Source: Canna indica (taxonomy: Eukaryota; Streptophyta; Magnoliopsida; Zingiberales; Cannaceae). From it: a stretch of DNA of 64,000 nt. The stretch covers positions 53,313,501 through 53,377,500 of the forward strand of contig CP136890.1 of the NCBI GenBank assembly GCA_034359265.1, given 5' to 3'. Below the pieces are notes generated by a model. It saw only the letters and a program-made list of their open reading frames with translations. It was not told where the DNA came from and did not search any database. Of this stretch, positions 54,960-64,000 are shown piece by piece. The translations under genes were made by a program, and so were the position numbers. Each line of letters starts with the position of its first letter. Position 1 is the first letter of the stretch.

Positions 54960-54962
54960 CTT

Positions 54963-56908
54963 TGTCACGTCCTAAATTTAGTCACGTGACCGGCCAGAGT
55001 GCAGTCTAGCACCCCGAAGCCTAAACCATTACACAAACATTTAAATAGGTACAACTTGAAAACAAAGTGTTTATAACATGACTAAGAAATAACCAATAGC
55101 AACTCAATTATAAAGACACAATCCACATACCAAGTATCTCAAAAGAAAAAAGTTCAACTAAGACTTTAAATAACTCTAAAGACTACGATGTCTTAGTTCC
55201 CAAATAGGACTCGACTCCACTAGACTCAACTAGACTCGACTACGCCAACCAGCGCACGAGATCGCTACCGGAGTCCGCCCATATCAGCTGCGCCGTACCT
55301 CAGGGTCACGCTCTGCAAAACAAACATGAGAGTAAAAGTGAGTATAAAACTCAGTAAATAGTTTTTCCAATCCTTACGAAATGGAATCCAGTAATGGCAG
55401 TTCATACAATATATATCAAGTAAGGGTGGATGCCAAGTTATATATGTAAGGAATACAATCTCATCTCTCATCCGACTCTACGAAAAATGCTTTCTAAGTT
55501 TTGAATCCCAAATTAATTACTTTTCTCAATTTCACTGATCTAGGAAAACCCTCTAAGCTCAGTGTCCAACTGCCTCTCCCCCTCGGGTACACTGGTCTAG
55601 GAAGGCCCTCTAGACTCAGTGTCCAACTGCCTCTCCCCCTCGGGTACACTGATCTAGGAAGGCCCTCTAGAGCCAGTACCCACTATTTTTATGCTCGGGT
55701 TCACTGGTCTAGGAAGGCCCTCTAGAACCAGTACCCAACTCGGTCAGCACAGATTTGACAAAATTTCAGCATCTACATAGAAAATTCCAGCAACGAATTT
55801 TCAGCATCATGCACTAGGTAATTTCAGCAATCAACTATATGAAATTTCAGCTTCAAAACATATGGTATTTCAGCAATCAAACACAAGAAATTTCAGCAAT
55901 ATACTATGAGATTGACAGCATCAAGACTACACAATTTCAGCAAGAAAACTATGACCTTTCATCATTAAACTTAGGGAATTTCTGCATTATATGTATAAAG
56001 GTAATTTCCTGCTTTTATACACCAATTTCAACACGAATTTTCAGCATAGACAACCTATAAATTTCAGCAAAATAAACCATAGAAATTCAACGCTAAAAAT
56101 CGGTAGCATAGCATTCCTTTCAATGTATAATATCAATACATATGCATTATTATCTAGCAATTCATCTATCACGCAATTCATATACGACCAATTACCCAAA
56201 AACACCTCCCCTCTCATGGCCGACCAGCCCTAGGGCATGCCTAGGGCTGCCGCACACCATAAGAAGAACTCATTTGTTCCTCTCTTTAACCAATCTACGA
56301 CATAGTTTAATCCAACATCAATCCTCTACAAGCTTTCAACAATTCGTCAAAAGTTTCCTATTTCATGGGCGGCACAAGGAGGAAGGAAAGGGGGAAGAGA
56401 AAAGGGAAATATACTCACCGAAAAGAAATCGGAAACGACAAGGAGTTGGGAAGGCCTATCGATGCTCGACGCCGACGATTCACGAGCTTCCGACCGGATC
56501 GGACACCCCGCTCAAACTCCTGATCGCTGCCCCTTCTCTCCCAAGCGCCCCGGGTTGCGTGCAGCTACAGTACCATATGCCCCCAGGTGACAGGTATTTT
56601 ATATATATTTTTTACTCAGGCTGAAATTACTAATCTGCCCCTAACTTAAGTGGTTCACTAAACTTCCTCTATCTCACCCAATCCAAGTCCGAATTTGGAT
56701 CCGATTAAACCGTTGGATTCCTCTCGAAGTCCTCTTTAACAACGTGATGAATAAAATATTTTACCATTTATATTTTAATTAAGAAAATTTCTAGAGTATC
56801 CGGGTCTCACCTCAAGCTAAGCGTCAATGCTCAAGCCCGCGTGCACCATCTCGTATCACTCGTAACCCGCTGAAATAAGTATACACAAATAATTTAGCGG
56901 GTATTACA
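54963..56908 (-). mobile_element. 5' LTR of gypsy A
   Basis: 1946 bp, plus-strand TGTCACGTCC...GGGTATTACA. Lacks ~457 bases relative to the 3' LTR, the break being at 'CGGTCA/GCACAG' (55741-55750). Keeps hairpin units at about 55535-55745 and the intron-like signals (donor 56418, acceptor 55313 on the minus strand). Confidence 0.92.
55313..56418 (-). other. Candidate LTR-internal leader intron, gypsy A 5' LTR
   Basis: Donor GTGAGT and acceptor TTTGTTTTGCAG/AGCGTGACC on the minus strand, shortened to 1106 bases by the LTR deletion. As part of the 5' LTR, this is the copy that would sit in the element transcript. Confidence 0.42.
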
Positions 56909-57007
56909 AGCCACGTCCGTTGCGGCCGTCAAAAAGCTGGGAATTATTTTGACAGCATAGGTGGCCGTCTGTGATCCCCGTGGCTGATGTGGTATATTCT
57001 AGTAGTG
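56909..57007 (-). mobile_element. CACTA terminal fragment (99 bp)
   Basis: On the minus strand it starts CACTACTAGAATATACCAC at 57007 and contains GACGGCC twice plus GCAACGGACGTGGC, like a CACTA terminus with subterminal repeats. It abuts the gypsy A LTR, so the rest is missing. Confidence 0.6.
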
Positions 57008-57534
57008 GATTGACATTTTTCAATAACTTATAGTTAAGAGATTGACTCTATGTTTTAGTCTTTTAACATGTAATGAAGCTAAAACTACTAAGCCCATCTA
57101 TTAAACACTAACTATATGCTTTTTCTATTTTCCTGGTGGTAACCATACCTTGATTTGTTTTTGCATACGATTAGAAAACTGAGACTTAAGTAATTATTAT
57201 TACATTTGTATAAAGACATTAGTTTGGCCGGTAGCCTATTATGCTCAAGACATGTTGATTGTAGTCCTCTTACTATATTACTTCATACATTTCCCATATG
57301 AATAAGCACGCAGTTTGGTTCTACTTAGAAATGCAAAGTACTATTCATAATTACTTTATCCAATATTGCTATTATCTAGGTTCATGTTGGTTTGGCTTAG
57401 TAGACATGAGATGTTAACTAGTATATCCTATTTATTGGTTGTTCATTCAATCCTTTTATTTTCCTTTTGGGTAGATAATTCATGTCCTCTATATCAATAC
57501 TTTTATTTATTCTTTCTACTTTATTCAAACTCAG

Positions 57535-57745
57535 GAGCGCATGAAAACTGTCATGAATGAAGATGGTCAGACTTCAGAAGTATCTTGGCAGAATGATGTG
57601 TATTCAAAAGTTAAAGGACCGGAGAAGAGGGGGGCGAATACGATGTGTTGGTAGCATTTTATCCACTAAGATAAAAAATCCTCCAGGATCCGAAGTGCAT
57701 CAAAAGAACCAAGAGTTGAGGGAGTGGCTCAAAGGGATTATTTAA
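57535..57745 (+). pseudogene. TNPA-like (Ptta/En/Spm) C-terminal exon
   Basis: After a pyrimidine-rich tract and TCAG the exon reads 'ERMKTVMNEDGQTSEVSWQN', 'VYSKVKGPE', then, after a shift in a G-run near 57630, 'GGRIRCVGS', the usual 'V.G.E..GR.R..G' block of plant CACTA TNPA-like proteins. Downstream small exons near 57910-57990 and 58110 ('SSSSSHHES' type) may be its tail. Confidence 0.6.
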
Positions 57746-58409
57746 CGGTCTATTGTCGGTGCTTCAAAGTTGATTTGCTGATGAAGATATAGCTAATATT
57801 GCAAATGCAGCTAATCCACTTTTCAATAAAGATGTATAATTTCTTTTTTCGTGAGTTTTGATTATATTTTATGGACCATCTAGTTAATATAGTCTATATA
57901 TTATATAGGTACCAGAAGCCACTACTGAACTGAACAACTCTCTAAATAATTTGCCACGTTCATCTTCATCAAGTCATCACGAGTCAAATCATAATGGTAA
58001 AATACATTTTGTATTTTTTAACTCCTTTTTCAGATTGAAATCCTTTTATGATTTTATACTTTTGCTTAGAAAATATTATTTATTGTTTTTAATTTGTTAT
58101 TTTGCAGGTCGTAATTAGGAAGCATGTCGGTTATCAATCAAGGGAGAGCTTTTAAGATTTAGTAAGGACTTAGATAATAAAGAGAGTGGAAATGATGGAA
58201 TAATTTTTTTTGAACACAATTCTAGAATTTCTATTCGATCTTCTTTTGATATTTCTGTAATTTCATATGAATTGAATAAATAAATCAATTTCTAGAATTT
58301 CATATGATCTTCTTTTGAACACAATTATGTAATTTCTAGAATTTATGTAATTTCTATGCCAACACCTTTTCATTCGATAGTATTATTTTTAACCAATTGT
58401 AATGGAAAT

Positions 58410-58790
58410 TGTTGTTAGCATAGTGTCGGACATTCAACGATTATAACCATTACCATAAACATACTATTGCAATAGAAATATCATTTGTTAGAGTACAATT
58501 TACATCTGCTAACGAAAATAATTGTTGGATTTTCAGCCTTTCTACTAACGGAATTTTTCTCCTATTGGATAAACTCTTTGTTAGTATAGTAACCCATCTA
58601 CGAACGGAATGACAATACTAACGGTATTGCTAGTCCATTAGCACATCTGTAAGTCTTTACCAACGAATAGATAATCGATTGGCTAATCCCTATACCAACG
58701 GGACTTGAGCCAACGGTTATACATGCCGTTGGTGTAGATTCTACCAACGAATTTATGATCTACAGTAACGGAAAGTGGCTGTTAGTAGAT
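58410..58790 (+). repeat. CACTA subterminal repeat array
   Basis: Many copies of a short motif in both orientations (for example CTAACGAA, CTAACGGAAT, CTAACGGTAT, CCAACGAAT, CCAACGGGAC, CCAACGGTTA, CCGTTGGTG, GTAACGGAAA). Such arrays bind TNPA-type proteins in known CACTA elements. Confidence 0.65.
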
Positions 58791-58859
58791 GACATTATGT
58801 TTGTAGTGATAATTACATAAATGATGATGGGGTCGTGTAATTTTTTATCAATCCTCAGG

Positions 58860-59700
58860 AAATCGGATTCATAGTATGATATTATCGAGGTGCGGGCGAG
58901 CCACGTCGTCGATCGCCATGATGGCTCGGAGTGACATCTTTTTGGCCGACCTCATCTCAACTCCTCCCAGTAATCCTCCGTCTATGTGGTCAATGACTCT
59001 ACAGATTTCAGTGGTTGGCTAGCCAACTCTACTGCCATCTTGGTTGTCCCCAACATTTCTGGAGGCAACGTTCTACTCGGACTTTGGAATTGGGAGTCGT
59101 AGTCCTACCAATCTCGCTACGGCTTCTCCTGCGGTTGATGTAGTGGTCGAGGCGCGTTCCCATATCAGTCATTCGATGGAAATCACACTTCTTACTTCTA
59201 TCGACATTTGGCGGCAGTTTTTTCTTTCTCGTGTTGCTGGGATACCTGAGCAGTAGCAAATTGTAGATTTCCCAGAGAATGGGTTCCCTCTTGGTGTTCA
59301 ACAAGGTATACTTGCCATATCTAGGGCTAGGTCGGGAGGGCGACCTCCTTCTTTTGTTGTTATCCTGCTCACAACGATCTTGGTCTTCACCCTCTCTATC
59401 GGGTTTTTGGACTTTCTTGTCCTCGACACCATCTTTGGCGGTCTGCCTATCGGCCTTCCTGGCCTCTCTTAGTTCTTCCATCTCCATGTAGCATACAACT
59501 CATTCTCGGAACTCAGCCATGCTTCTTGGTTTGGATAGGGCAATCTGATCCGCAAACTGTTCGGGTTTCAGACCGTGCTTGATATAATACAACTCGACAT
59601 AAGGGTCAAGGTTAGAAATTAATGGCATGCTCATTACTATCTACTCCTTGGTAATTATTGAAGAATGTCGACACCCTTGTTTGGTCGGGTGGAGCCCCCG
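58860..59700 (-). pseudogene. Tat/Ogre-type gypsy gag fragment
   Basis: From about 59620 downward: 'YVELYYIKHGLKPEQFADQIAL', 'SMAEFRE', a stop, then 'MEMEELREARKADRQ', an acidic/basic stretch, 'RYGKYTLLNTKREPILWEI', 'PPNVDRSKKCDFHRM', where the zinc-knuckle-like 'C.FH......D' is broken by a shift. This is the capsid-nucleocapsid part of Tat-lineage gag. No LTR or pol beside it. Confidence 0.72.
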
Positions 59701-60471
59701 AGCTAAGTTGTAGTTGGCTCGATATGAGTCTGGTTCATGAGTGTGGATGCAATAGGGCTTGGTCCGACTGGGCCCAATAGAGCTTGTCCATTAGAGTTTA
59801 TAAAATTATTGTTTGCTAATATAGTTGTAAAATATTTGTAAGATCTAATTAAGTTATTGGTAATTTGAGATTTTTTGTTCAATTAGATATAAAATTAATA
59901 AATAAATAAATATTATAAAATTTATAAAAAATCAAGTTCAATGGTCTAAGATTAGTTTTGATTATATTATGAATAGATTGACTCTAAGAAAACTAATTTA
60001 TCTTAAAAATTAGGTTTGACTTCATTAGATATAAATTGGTTTAATTAGTTTGTCAATTTAAAATAATAGTTTGAGTTGAAAATAATTATTTTTATTTTAA
60101 CTTTTATAAATTAGATATAGTTTGATTTATTTATAAATTAATCGATTTTATAAAAAAAAGCATATCTAATTATATATTTGCCATGTATTTTGATATCAAA
60201 ATGGATAGTTTGGAAACTATAGAAAATAACATTTTGGTATTTTAATTTTTATTAAGAAAACTAATTTCATTGAGATCCCTTTTTATTCTTGTTTGATTAA
60301 GATTCATGAAAACACCCAATCAAAAATGTTTTTGTAAGTAGTTTTGATTTTAAAACTGAAGTCATAAAAACAAACTTGTCGCTAAATTCATGACATGAAA
60401 AAGTAAGGTAGTGATATTGAAAATGATTTTTTCGATCATAATATAGAGTCCTAAATTTAGGAATAACATAC
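59701..60471. other. AT-rich stretch without recognised feature
   Basis: About 770 bases, very AT-rich after 59780. No coding signal, terminal repeat or array recognised. Confidence 0.5.
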
Positions 60472-60800
60472 TGTAATATTCAAGATATTTTAATTATATT
60501 ATTTTCCTTTATGGTTGTGTTTGTCAGCCTAACGCACTAATTCGAGGTCGAGCCGAGCCGACTCATGGTCCGGTGCGAGTTTGCGAACTCGGGTAAGTAA
60601 GAATATGAGTTATGTATTTTTGCTTGTGTAGATTAATTTATTTAATTTTTATGTTGTGTATGCATAAATGTTTAGCTTATGTGGATGGTTATGTGGAGAA
60701 TAGGATTAATTGAGTTAATTTAAGTTAGCGGGTTCGGGTTCGATTTGAGGTGGTTGCGGGTTGGATAAAGGGTTTAGAATGATTAGGGTTGAGGAGGGAG

Positions 60801-60807
60801 TATAAAA
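60801..60807 (+). promoter_or_regulatory. TATA box of the family B LTR
   Basis: TATAAAA preceded by GAGGAGGGAG and followed by CCCCTCCCC. The same context occurs at 34613-34620 and 33052-33059. A start of transcription about 30 bases on would fall in the 'GGCTCACTATTTGGAGCC' inverted repeat (60828-60844). Confidence 0.6.
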
Positions 60808-61174
60808 CCCCCTCCCCTTGGATTGTGGCTCACTATTTGGAGCCGTACAAGCTACTGAGAAGAGGAGCCAGCCAACCGCCAAGCCGCAAGCCAGCCCCTC
60901 TCCTATCTCCCCTTGGAGCCGCTGCCATCAAGAGCCGAGCCGCCGAGCTTCTTCCCTTCTCCTTCCTCTTCTTCTTCCTCCCCTTTGGAGCCGAGCCGAG
61001 AGGAGCCAAGCCAAGCCAGCCCCTCTCTCTTCCTCTTTCCCTCTCTTCAAGCCGGCGGCTTGTAGTGAGCCGCCGCCCCCCCTTTCTCCTTTCTTCGAAT
61101 CGAGTTGTCGACTCTCGAAGCCGATTTGAGGGTCGTCATCTGGGATTTCTCCTCTCATCATCCTTCCTATTTTT

Positions 61175-62728
61175 GTGAGTTGTTTTACGCTCCTTTTCGG
61201 GTTTCTTCAGATTCTTGAAGCCGACCTTAAAGGCTTGGATGTTCTTGAATGTTTTACATTGATCTCGCTAGTTTTCACCGTTCTTTTTGATTGTCATGTT
61301 TGAGGAGACCCTAAACCCTTCCCTATGGGGCTCAGCAGCCCTAGGACGACCGTAGGGGTGCTCGGCCAAGGGTAGAGCAAGGGTGCCCTCAAGGTGTTCG
61401 ATGAAATGTCCAAGTGACAGATATTGGTTATCTTGTAGTTTATGTCTTGAATAGGTTATTAAAATGAGTTCTTATATGTTCTAGTATGCTTAGTATTTAA
61501 TCTGTGGTTTTTGGAGAAAATCATGTTTTTGAAAATTTGGATCTTGATGTTGATGCCATGAAGGTTCTTGCAAGATGGGTTCTTGATTTAAATGCTTGAT
61601 CTTAAAGGTGGTTCTTGATTAAAGATGATGGTAGTGCTTGATTTATAATTCTGATATATTGGTGAATTAAGGATTTAATTTCTGTGAATTTTTTGATTTA
61701 TTTTCATGATATGCTGAAAATTCAATGTTGCTGGAATTTCATGCTAAGATGATGAATGTGTGCTAGTTTCGTAATGCATGTTGTGGTGTTTATATTTCTC
61801 TGAACCTAGTCGTGTATGTAACCTATCATTTTGACTAGAAAATATAGTTTGGAAACATAGGTCATACTCTGGAAATCAGATTCGGGTTAGATACATCAGT
61901 TTCAGGCAGAACAGTAAGCTAAAAAAAACCCTAAAACAAAACCCTAATTTTGGTGAACTAAATTTTAATTTCATAATTAAAATTGGGCAAAAGGGCCAGC
62001 ATAATCTGTTATGAACCAACAAGTTAAGTTTATGCATGAAATAAAACCACACTGGTTTATGACATTACAAGTCTAGGAATGGGGTCGGGTATTGGAGTGT
62101 TGAGGAGCGTTCCAATAGGGGCACCCCTAAGACACCATAGGAGAGTCTTGACGTGGGTCATGGTGCGTCATATCTTTATGAATGGCAGAGAGGCTCGTTG
62201 AGGAGCCGGATTATGGGCTAGGCTTGGGAGGTTGGATAGCTAATTCCCAACCTGTGGAACAAGTTTGGAGGGCCTTTTCCGATTGTTCTAATTTGGCCTC
62301 GTGGGATAAGTTCGGAGGGCCGACCCGATTACTCCTGTCATATCTTAAAGGGGCAAGTTCGGGTGGGTGAATCCTGATTGTCCATACGCATCTCATGGAG
62401 CAAGTTCGGAGGGCCTTCCCGATTGCTCTCGAGTTTCTTTATACTAGGATAAGTTTGAAGGGCCTTCCCGATTATCCTAGTATGTATTATTGCCTTAGGG
62501 CATGGTAGGCTTAGGCCTATTGTTCTTCACCATTTGGGTGTTGGCTGCCTTCGGGCAGGTGGTGGCCGGATGGCCTGTTAGCTGGTCACTCCCTTGTGAC
62601 ATTTTCCTGCTTGAGTTAGGAGTTTGCTTTATGCATCTTATCTGCGATGATTGTTTTTTTTGTGGGGGTTGGTAGAACAGCTCATTGAGTTCCTTGAACT
62701 CACTCATTGTCGTTGTTTTGTTTTACAG
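61175..62728 (+). other. Candidate LTR-internal leader intron, family B
   Basis: Donor-like TTTTT/GTGAGTTG and acceptor-like TTGTTTTGTTTTACAG/AGCCTGACC, 1554 bases apart, in the presumed transcribed part of the 5' LTR. Donor GTGAGT is repeated at 33357, 34991 and 44900; the acceptor is intact at about 5325 (minus), 17742 and 20838. Confidence 0.45.
62257..62483 (+). repeat. Hairpin array with conserved loop and varying stems
   Basis: Units share GTTYGGAGGGCCTTCCCGA-like text. Their flanks pair: GAACAA/TTGTTC (62257-62262 with 62283-62288), GAGCAA/TTGCTC (62398-62403 with 62423-62428), ATACTAGGATAA/TTATCCTAGTAT (62441-62452 with 62472-62483, perfect 12 bp). Two weaker units lie near 62304 and 62350. 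The LTR at 44249 has CAGGATAA/TTATCCTG (45587-45594 with 45615-45622). Confidence 0.8.
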
Positions 62729-63133
62729 AGCCTGACCGATGAGGTGGGCTGGAGCACTTGGCACAGTTGGAGGGCAGAGGAGCCACATGATCTTATAGCA
62801 GTCCTAGTTAGGGGTCGTAGTCGAGTCTGTAGTAGTTGTCATGCACTTGTGTTTTGGTATTTTGGAGTTGTAGTCTCGTGGGGACATTCATGTTTTCATT
62901 CAAATGTATTTAAATATCAGTATTGTTACTCTTTGATTCATTTTATTCCGCACTCGAGCTTTTTGATAAAACTATATTGTTTAATGTAATCTGTTTCTGT
63001 TTCTCTTTATAAATAAAAATGTTGTTTCTTTCCGCTATCTTTTGTAAGTTGGCATGTGCATGAGTTAGGTTGCGTGGTATAGGCACGTATACACTTGCCG
63101 ATCATGTGACCCTGAGTTTAGGGCGTGACAATG

Positions 63134-63145
63134 TGCTATCAGAGC
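63134..63145 (+). other. Primer-binding site of the gypsy B element
   Basis: TGCTATCAGAGC, one mismatch from the initiator tRNA-Met site, three bases after the LTR end. Confidence 0.87.
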
Positions 63146-63343
63146 TTGTGGTTCGGTCTGACTACGACCTAGAGTTGTCACCGTATAGGGCATTACTAGC
63201 GTGTTAGTATACGGTAGGGGTATGTTATGAGATCAATGGACTAAGTCTGCACCTCAGCGCGACTCGTGGTTAAGTTTGCAAAATGTTAGGGTAAATTCAA
63301 TTGCTTGATTATGATTTGTTTCTTTTCTGTTGATTCCAGATTG

Positions 63344-64000
63344 ATGGAGGCTTTTGATTCCGCCAGGAGCGGTAGTGACAGCAACTCTACTCGGCGCCGA
63401 GGCGGGGGTCGGGGTTGAGGGAGACTAGCGCAGGCCCAGGAGGAGGTGGAACAGGATCCCATGGTTGTGCAGTTGCAGGCCCACATGGCTGAGCTGACTG
63501 AGGCACTTCGTAGGGAGCAAGAGCTGAGGCAGCAGCCACAACCAGTACTGGCAGCACCTATAGTACCAGAGGTGGTCCAGCTAGTGGCACCGTGGTCAGA
63601 GCCCCTAGAGCACCTTCATATGCAAATTTTGTTGCATTCAAGCCACCCGAGTATACAGGGACAGATCAGCGGGTGGAGTCCTGGGAGATTGCTATGAGTT
63701 GTGTAGGGAGCTTGGTTGTTCTTTTGAGACGACTGCTCAACTGATCGGGCTACAGCTAAGAGGTCCAGCCAAGGATTGGCTTCACACCTGGAGGGACCGC
63801 AGAGCAGCAGATGCACCACCCCCTACCTAGGAGGAGTTTACAGCTGCTATGGTGGAGAAGTACCTACCGATGAGCGTCCGGGACAAGTGGGCAAAAGAGT
63901 TCGAGCTACTGCGTCAAACGGGCAGTATGTCGGTAACAGATTATGAGATGGAGTTCACTCAGTTTTCGAAGTACCATCTCACCTTGATAGCCACAGAAAC
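63344..64000 (+). pseudogene. Gypsy B gag, running off the window
   Basis: Start 63344: 'MEAFDSARSGSDSNSTRRRGGGRG', a stop at about 63416, 'VVQLQAHMAELTEALRREQELRQQ', 'PIVPEVVQLVAPW'. After shifts near 63590 and 63680: 'RELGCSFETTAQLIGLQLRGPAKDWLHTWRDRRAADAPPPT', a stop, 'EEFTAAMVEKYLPMSVRDKWAKEFELLRQTGSM', 'YEMEFTQFSKYHLTL'. Clearly the same gag family as D and F. Already broken within 650 bases; the rest of the element lies beyond 64000. Confidence 0.85.

Larger units (their letters stand above)
47587..56908 (-). mobile_element. Gypsy A, near-complete chromovirus-type Ty3 element
   Basis: 9322 bp: 3' LTR 47587-49958, polypurine tract, chromodomain, integrase, RNase H/RT, protease, gag, primer site, 5' LTR 54963-56908. 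Gene order and a chromodomain-like C-terminus point to the chromovirus branch (Tekay/Del-like by eye). Frames carry several stops and shifts, and integrase lost its catalytic Glu. The flanks do not match (TTTCC on the left, AGCCA on the right). The left flank is the GGAAA site of the solo LTR at 1488, so the right end probably arose by recombination or deletion. Confidence 0.92.
57008..58808 (+). mobile_element. CACTA element remains, ends TAGTG
   Basis: Plus orientation, ending TTTGTAGTG at 58808 (minus-strand CACTACAAACATAATG). The last ~400 bases hold a dense subterminal motif (TA)CCAACG / CTAACGG, and a transposase C-terminal exon lies at 57535-57745. A corresponding left end was not found beyond the terminus at 57007, whose subterminal motif differs. 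Confidence 0.65.
60472..63130 (+). mobile_element. Gypsy family B 5' LTR, complete
   Basis: 2659 bp, TGTAATATTCA...GGCGTGACA, followed by a primer site and gag. Internal landmarks: TATA box 60801-60807; a GAGCC-rich presumed first exon (60830-61170); donor-like GTGAGT 61175; 'CAGCCCTAGGACG' block 61335; 'AACCTATCATTTTGACTAGAAAA' near 61820; hairpin array 62257-62483; acceptor-like TTTTACAG/AGCCTGACC 62728. It is the reference copy for the other family B pieces. Confidence 0.9.

Overview
This window looks like a stretch of a large, retrotransposon-dense flowering-plant nuclear genome. I see no convincing host gene, tRNA, rRNA or CRISPR array. Nearly every recognisable base belongs to LTR retrotransposons, with remains of CACTA DNA transposons and one Helitron end. 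The evidence is plant-type Ty3/gypsy chromoviral gag-pol and Tat/Ogre fragments, SIRE/Tork-like and other Ty1/copia elements, initiator tRNA-Met primer sites, polypurine tracts, and CACTA proteins of the DUF4216/DUF4218/Transpos_assoc and Ptta/En/Spm types. I cannot name the species.

Layout. 1-5365: Copia LTR, Copia gag start, a solo gypsy LTR (family A) inserted in that gag, the Copia LTR (C2), and a clipped gypsy LTR (family B) inserted in the C2 LTR. 5366-17082: a decayed CACTA transposon on the minus strand, split by a Copia element with two LTRs and matching 5-bp target duplications (8293-13523). 17083-21132: LTR scraps and a truncated gypsy (D). 21133-29655: Copia LTR pieces, a Copia (H) with LTR, primer site and broken gag-protease-integrase, and a Tat/Ogre scrap. 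29656-32950: reversed H-type LTR, a probable Helitron 3' end, a TC microsatellite, a ~180-bp minisatellite and AT-rich DNA. 32951-41990: two nested family B LTR pieces and a degenerate gypsy gag-pol (F). 41991-47586: start of a Copia (G) and the second copy of the C2 LTR with a complete family B solo LTR inside it. 47587-56908: an almost full-length chromoviral gypsy (A). 56909-60471: CACTA remains and a Tat gag scrap. 60472-64000: complete family B LTR, primer site and the start of its gag, running off the window.

Three structural points stand out. First, the nest 'family B LTR inside C2 LTR, followed by family A LTR inside C2 gag' occurs twice in opposite orientation (1488-5365 and 46131-49958), with the same insertion sites. 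This means an inverted duplication, not independent insertions. Second, the gypsy LTRs of families A and B share a donor-like GTGAGT and, about 1.5 kb later, an acceptor-like pyrimidine tract plus CAG directly before AGCSTGAC. This suggests a leader intron inside the LTR. Third, that candidate intron holds arrays of short hairpins whose stems vary in a compensated way around a conserved GGGCCTTCC core.

All boundaries were read by eye. Reading frames are mostly broken, and only the junctions with TG...CA ends, target duplications or primer sites are exact to the base.
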